DNA from: Methanobacteriota archaeon
Lineage (GTDB): Archaea > Thermoplasmatota > Poseidoniia > Poseidoniales > Poseidoniaceae
Assembly (NCBI GenBank): GCA_002706615.1
Contig: PALS01000021.1
Span: 11,741-17,411, forward strand
DNA: 5,671 nt
Direction of reading: 5' to 3'
Each line of letters starts with the position of its first letter. The first letter of the stretch is position 1. This document shows positions 4,529-5,671 of the stretch, in pieces. The notes under the pieces were generated by a model, which was not told the origin of the DNA, did not search any database, and was given only the letters and a program-made list of their open reading frames with translations. The translations under genes were made by a program, and so were the position numbers.

Positions 4529-5671
4529 TTGAAAAATCTATTTATAATTACATTATTATGCTTTACTACCTTAGCTGTAGGTCAAAGAAGTGGAAGATAT
4601 GGTGGTATGTCTGGGCAACAGATGGATCCCAAAAATGTTCCTAAAATTGGAGTAGTTTATGGAGCCGTTATTGATTCAGCTTCTGGAACGCCTATTGCAT
4701 ATGCTTCAATTGCAATCATTAATGCTCGAAGTAGTACAATTATGACAGGTGGAATTACTAATGAAGATGGTGAGTTTAATATAAAAGAGATCCCATTAGG
4801 TCGTCACAAGATTGTAGTTGAGTACATTGGATATAAAAAACAAGAATTAGGACCATTTACTTTTCTACCTTTTGGCGATAACCAAACTGAATATAATCTT
4901 GAAACTATTTCATTATCTCAAACTACATTGCAAATGGCTGGTGTAGACGTTGAAGGAGAACGACCTCTATTTGTTCAAACAGCAGAGAAACGGATTTTTA
5001 ATGTAGAAAAAAATTCTTTATCAACAGGTGGTAATGCAATTGATGCTCTACGACAAGTTCCAGGAATTGAAGTTGATCCTGATGATAATGTAAGTCTCAG
5101 AGGAAGCTCTAAAGTCAATCTTATGATAGATGGAAAACCTTCAAGTATTGCTGGTGGTGATGTTAAGTCTCTCCTTCAAAGCATACCTTCAGCGAATATT
5201 GCTGATATTGAAGTAATGACAAACCCCGGTGCCAAATACGATCCAGAAGGAATGGCGGGAATTATCAATATTGTGCTTAAAGAAAATAAATTTGCAGGAT
5301 TAAATGGTAACGTAAATACGGGTGGAGATTCACAAGGTGGAACGAATCTTTCAGGTCAAGTAAATTACCGTACGACCTCATTCAATTCTTTTATAAATCT
5401 AGGTATGAATGAGAGGAAAAGAATTTCATCAGGTAATAGCCTTCGAACCATGGATTTTGCTACTTTCAGCAATAGCCTAGATCAAGTAAGTGAATCTAAC
5501 TCTGGTGGACCAAACTTGTTTGTGAAAACCGGATTCGAATATTTTATTGATCCTTCTCAATCACTTGCAATATCAACAACAATTAGTAATGGTAATCGTA
5601 CTAGTGATGGAACCACATCTACGATTGACAGTGGTCCTGGCGACAGAAAATTTATTCGTACAACTAGTGGT
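4529..5671 (+). CDS. TonB-dependent-receptor-like outer-membrane beta-barrel protein (N-terminal 381 residues, 3' end outside window)
   Basis: The frame is open to the last base, so the C-terminal barrel is missing. A signal peptide (about residues 1-18, MKNLFIITLLCFTTLAVG) is followed by a short linker and a carboxypeptidase-regulatory-like beta-sandwich at about 42-125. That domain shows GVVYGAVIDSASGTPIAYAS, then TNEDGEFNIKEIPLGRHKI and YIGYKK. A TonB-type plug follows at about 163-262: IDALRQVPGIEVDPDDNVSL, RGSSKVNLMIDGKP, IEVMTNPGAKYDPEG and AGIINIVL. Barrel strands start near 265. This order is that of the outer-membrane beta-barrel family related to SusC and TonB-dependent receptors; full members usually run to about 800-1000 residues. 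The likely role is TonB-driven uptake across the outer membrane; the ligand is unknown, and no SusD-like partner is visible before the window ends. The TTG start is chosen because the next in-frame ATG (codon 27) would remove the signal peptide and because GGGAGG is well placed. Confidence -1.
   Translation, partial: MKNLFIITLLCFTTLAVGQRSGRYGGMSGQQMDPKNVPKIGVVYGAVIDSASGTPIAYASIAIINARSSTIMTGGITNEDGEFNIKEIPLGRHKIVVEYIGYKKQELGPFTFLPFGDNQTEYNLETISLSQTTLQMAGVDVEGERPLFVQTAEKRIFNVEKNSLSTGGNAIDALRQVPGIEVDPDDNVSLRGSSKVNLMIDGKPSSIAGGDVKSLLQSIPSANIADIEVMTNPGAKYDPEGMAGIINIVLKENKFAGLNGNVNTGGDSQGGTNLSGQVNYRTTSFNSFINLGMNERKRISSGNSLRTMDFATFSNSLDQVSESNSGGPNLFVKTGFEYFIDPSQSLAISTTISNGNRTSDGTTSTIDSGPGDRKFIRTTSG

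Noticed and set aside
4516..4644. ATG at 4516 opening a short plus-strand frame
   Set aside because: It is out of frame with the receptor, begins inside the Shine-Dalgarno site and ends after about 42 codons; the TTG frame carries a clear signal peptide and domains.

Overview
The window is AT-rich coding DNA from a Gram-negative, didermal bacterium. The pointers are two predicted lipoproteins with lipoboxes, a signal-peptide-bearing outer-membrane receptor of the carboxypeptidase-regulatory/TonB-plug type, and AT-rich intergenic gaps. This combination suggests the Fibrobacteres-Chlorobi-Bacteroidetes (FCB) superphylum. Clear Shine-Dalgarno sequences and repeated TTG starts fit a lineage such as Marinimicrobia (SAR406) somewhat better than classical Bacteroidetes, which usually lack strong Shine-Dalgarno sites. 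That placement is inference only. No RNA gene, CRISPR array, insertion sequence or integration scar was seen.

Layout: (1) 1-312 (+) is the 3' end of a HAD-superfamily phosphatase. (2) 315-1436 (-) is a tryptophan-rich lipoprotein of unknown function, convergent with the first gene and separated from it by 2 nt. (3) 1528-2658 (-) is a cytoplasmic M20 (ArgE/DapE-type) metallo-amidohydrolase with all expected metal ligands. (4) 2659-2768 is a 110-nt divergent control region holding a small inverted repeat, weak promoter-like matches on both strands and an AGGAGG-preceded five-codon reading frame. (5) 2769-4397 (+) is an amidase-signature hydrolase with an intact Lys-Ser-Ser triad behind a lipoprotein signal peptide, so probably extracytoplasmic. 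(6) 4398-4528 is a gap with a short direct repeat and a 20-bp near-perfect palindrome directly before a strong Shine-Dalgarno site. (7) 4529-5671 (+) is the first 381 codons of a TonB-dependent-receptor-like outer-membrane beta-barrel protein, which runs off the window.

The genes could form a loose scavenging set: the outer-membrane receptor imports a peptide- or amide-like compound, the lipoprotein amidase cleaves amide bonds outside the cytoplasm, and the M20 enzyme finishes deacylation or dipeptide cleavage inside. This is inferred from adjacency and families; nothing in the sequence names the substrate. Three of the four visible starts are TTG, each supported by a ribosome-binding site and by the signal peptide or catalytic motif that would be lost with the next in-frame ATG. 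I did not find evidence of a wholly new system. The most useful leads are the palindrome before the receptor gene, the lipoprotein amidase, the orphan Trp-rich lipoprotein and the leader-like structure in the divergent region.
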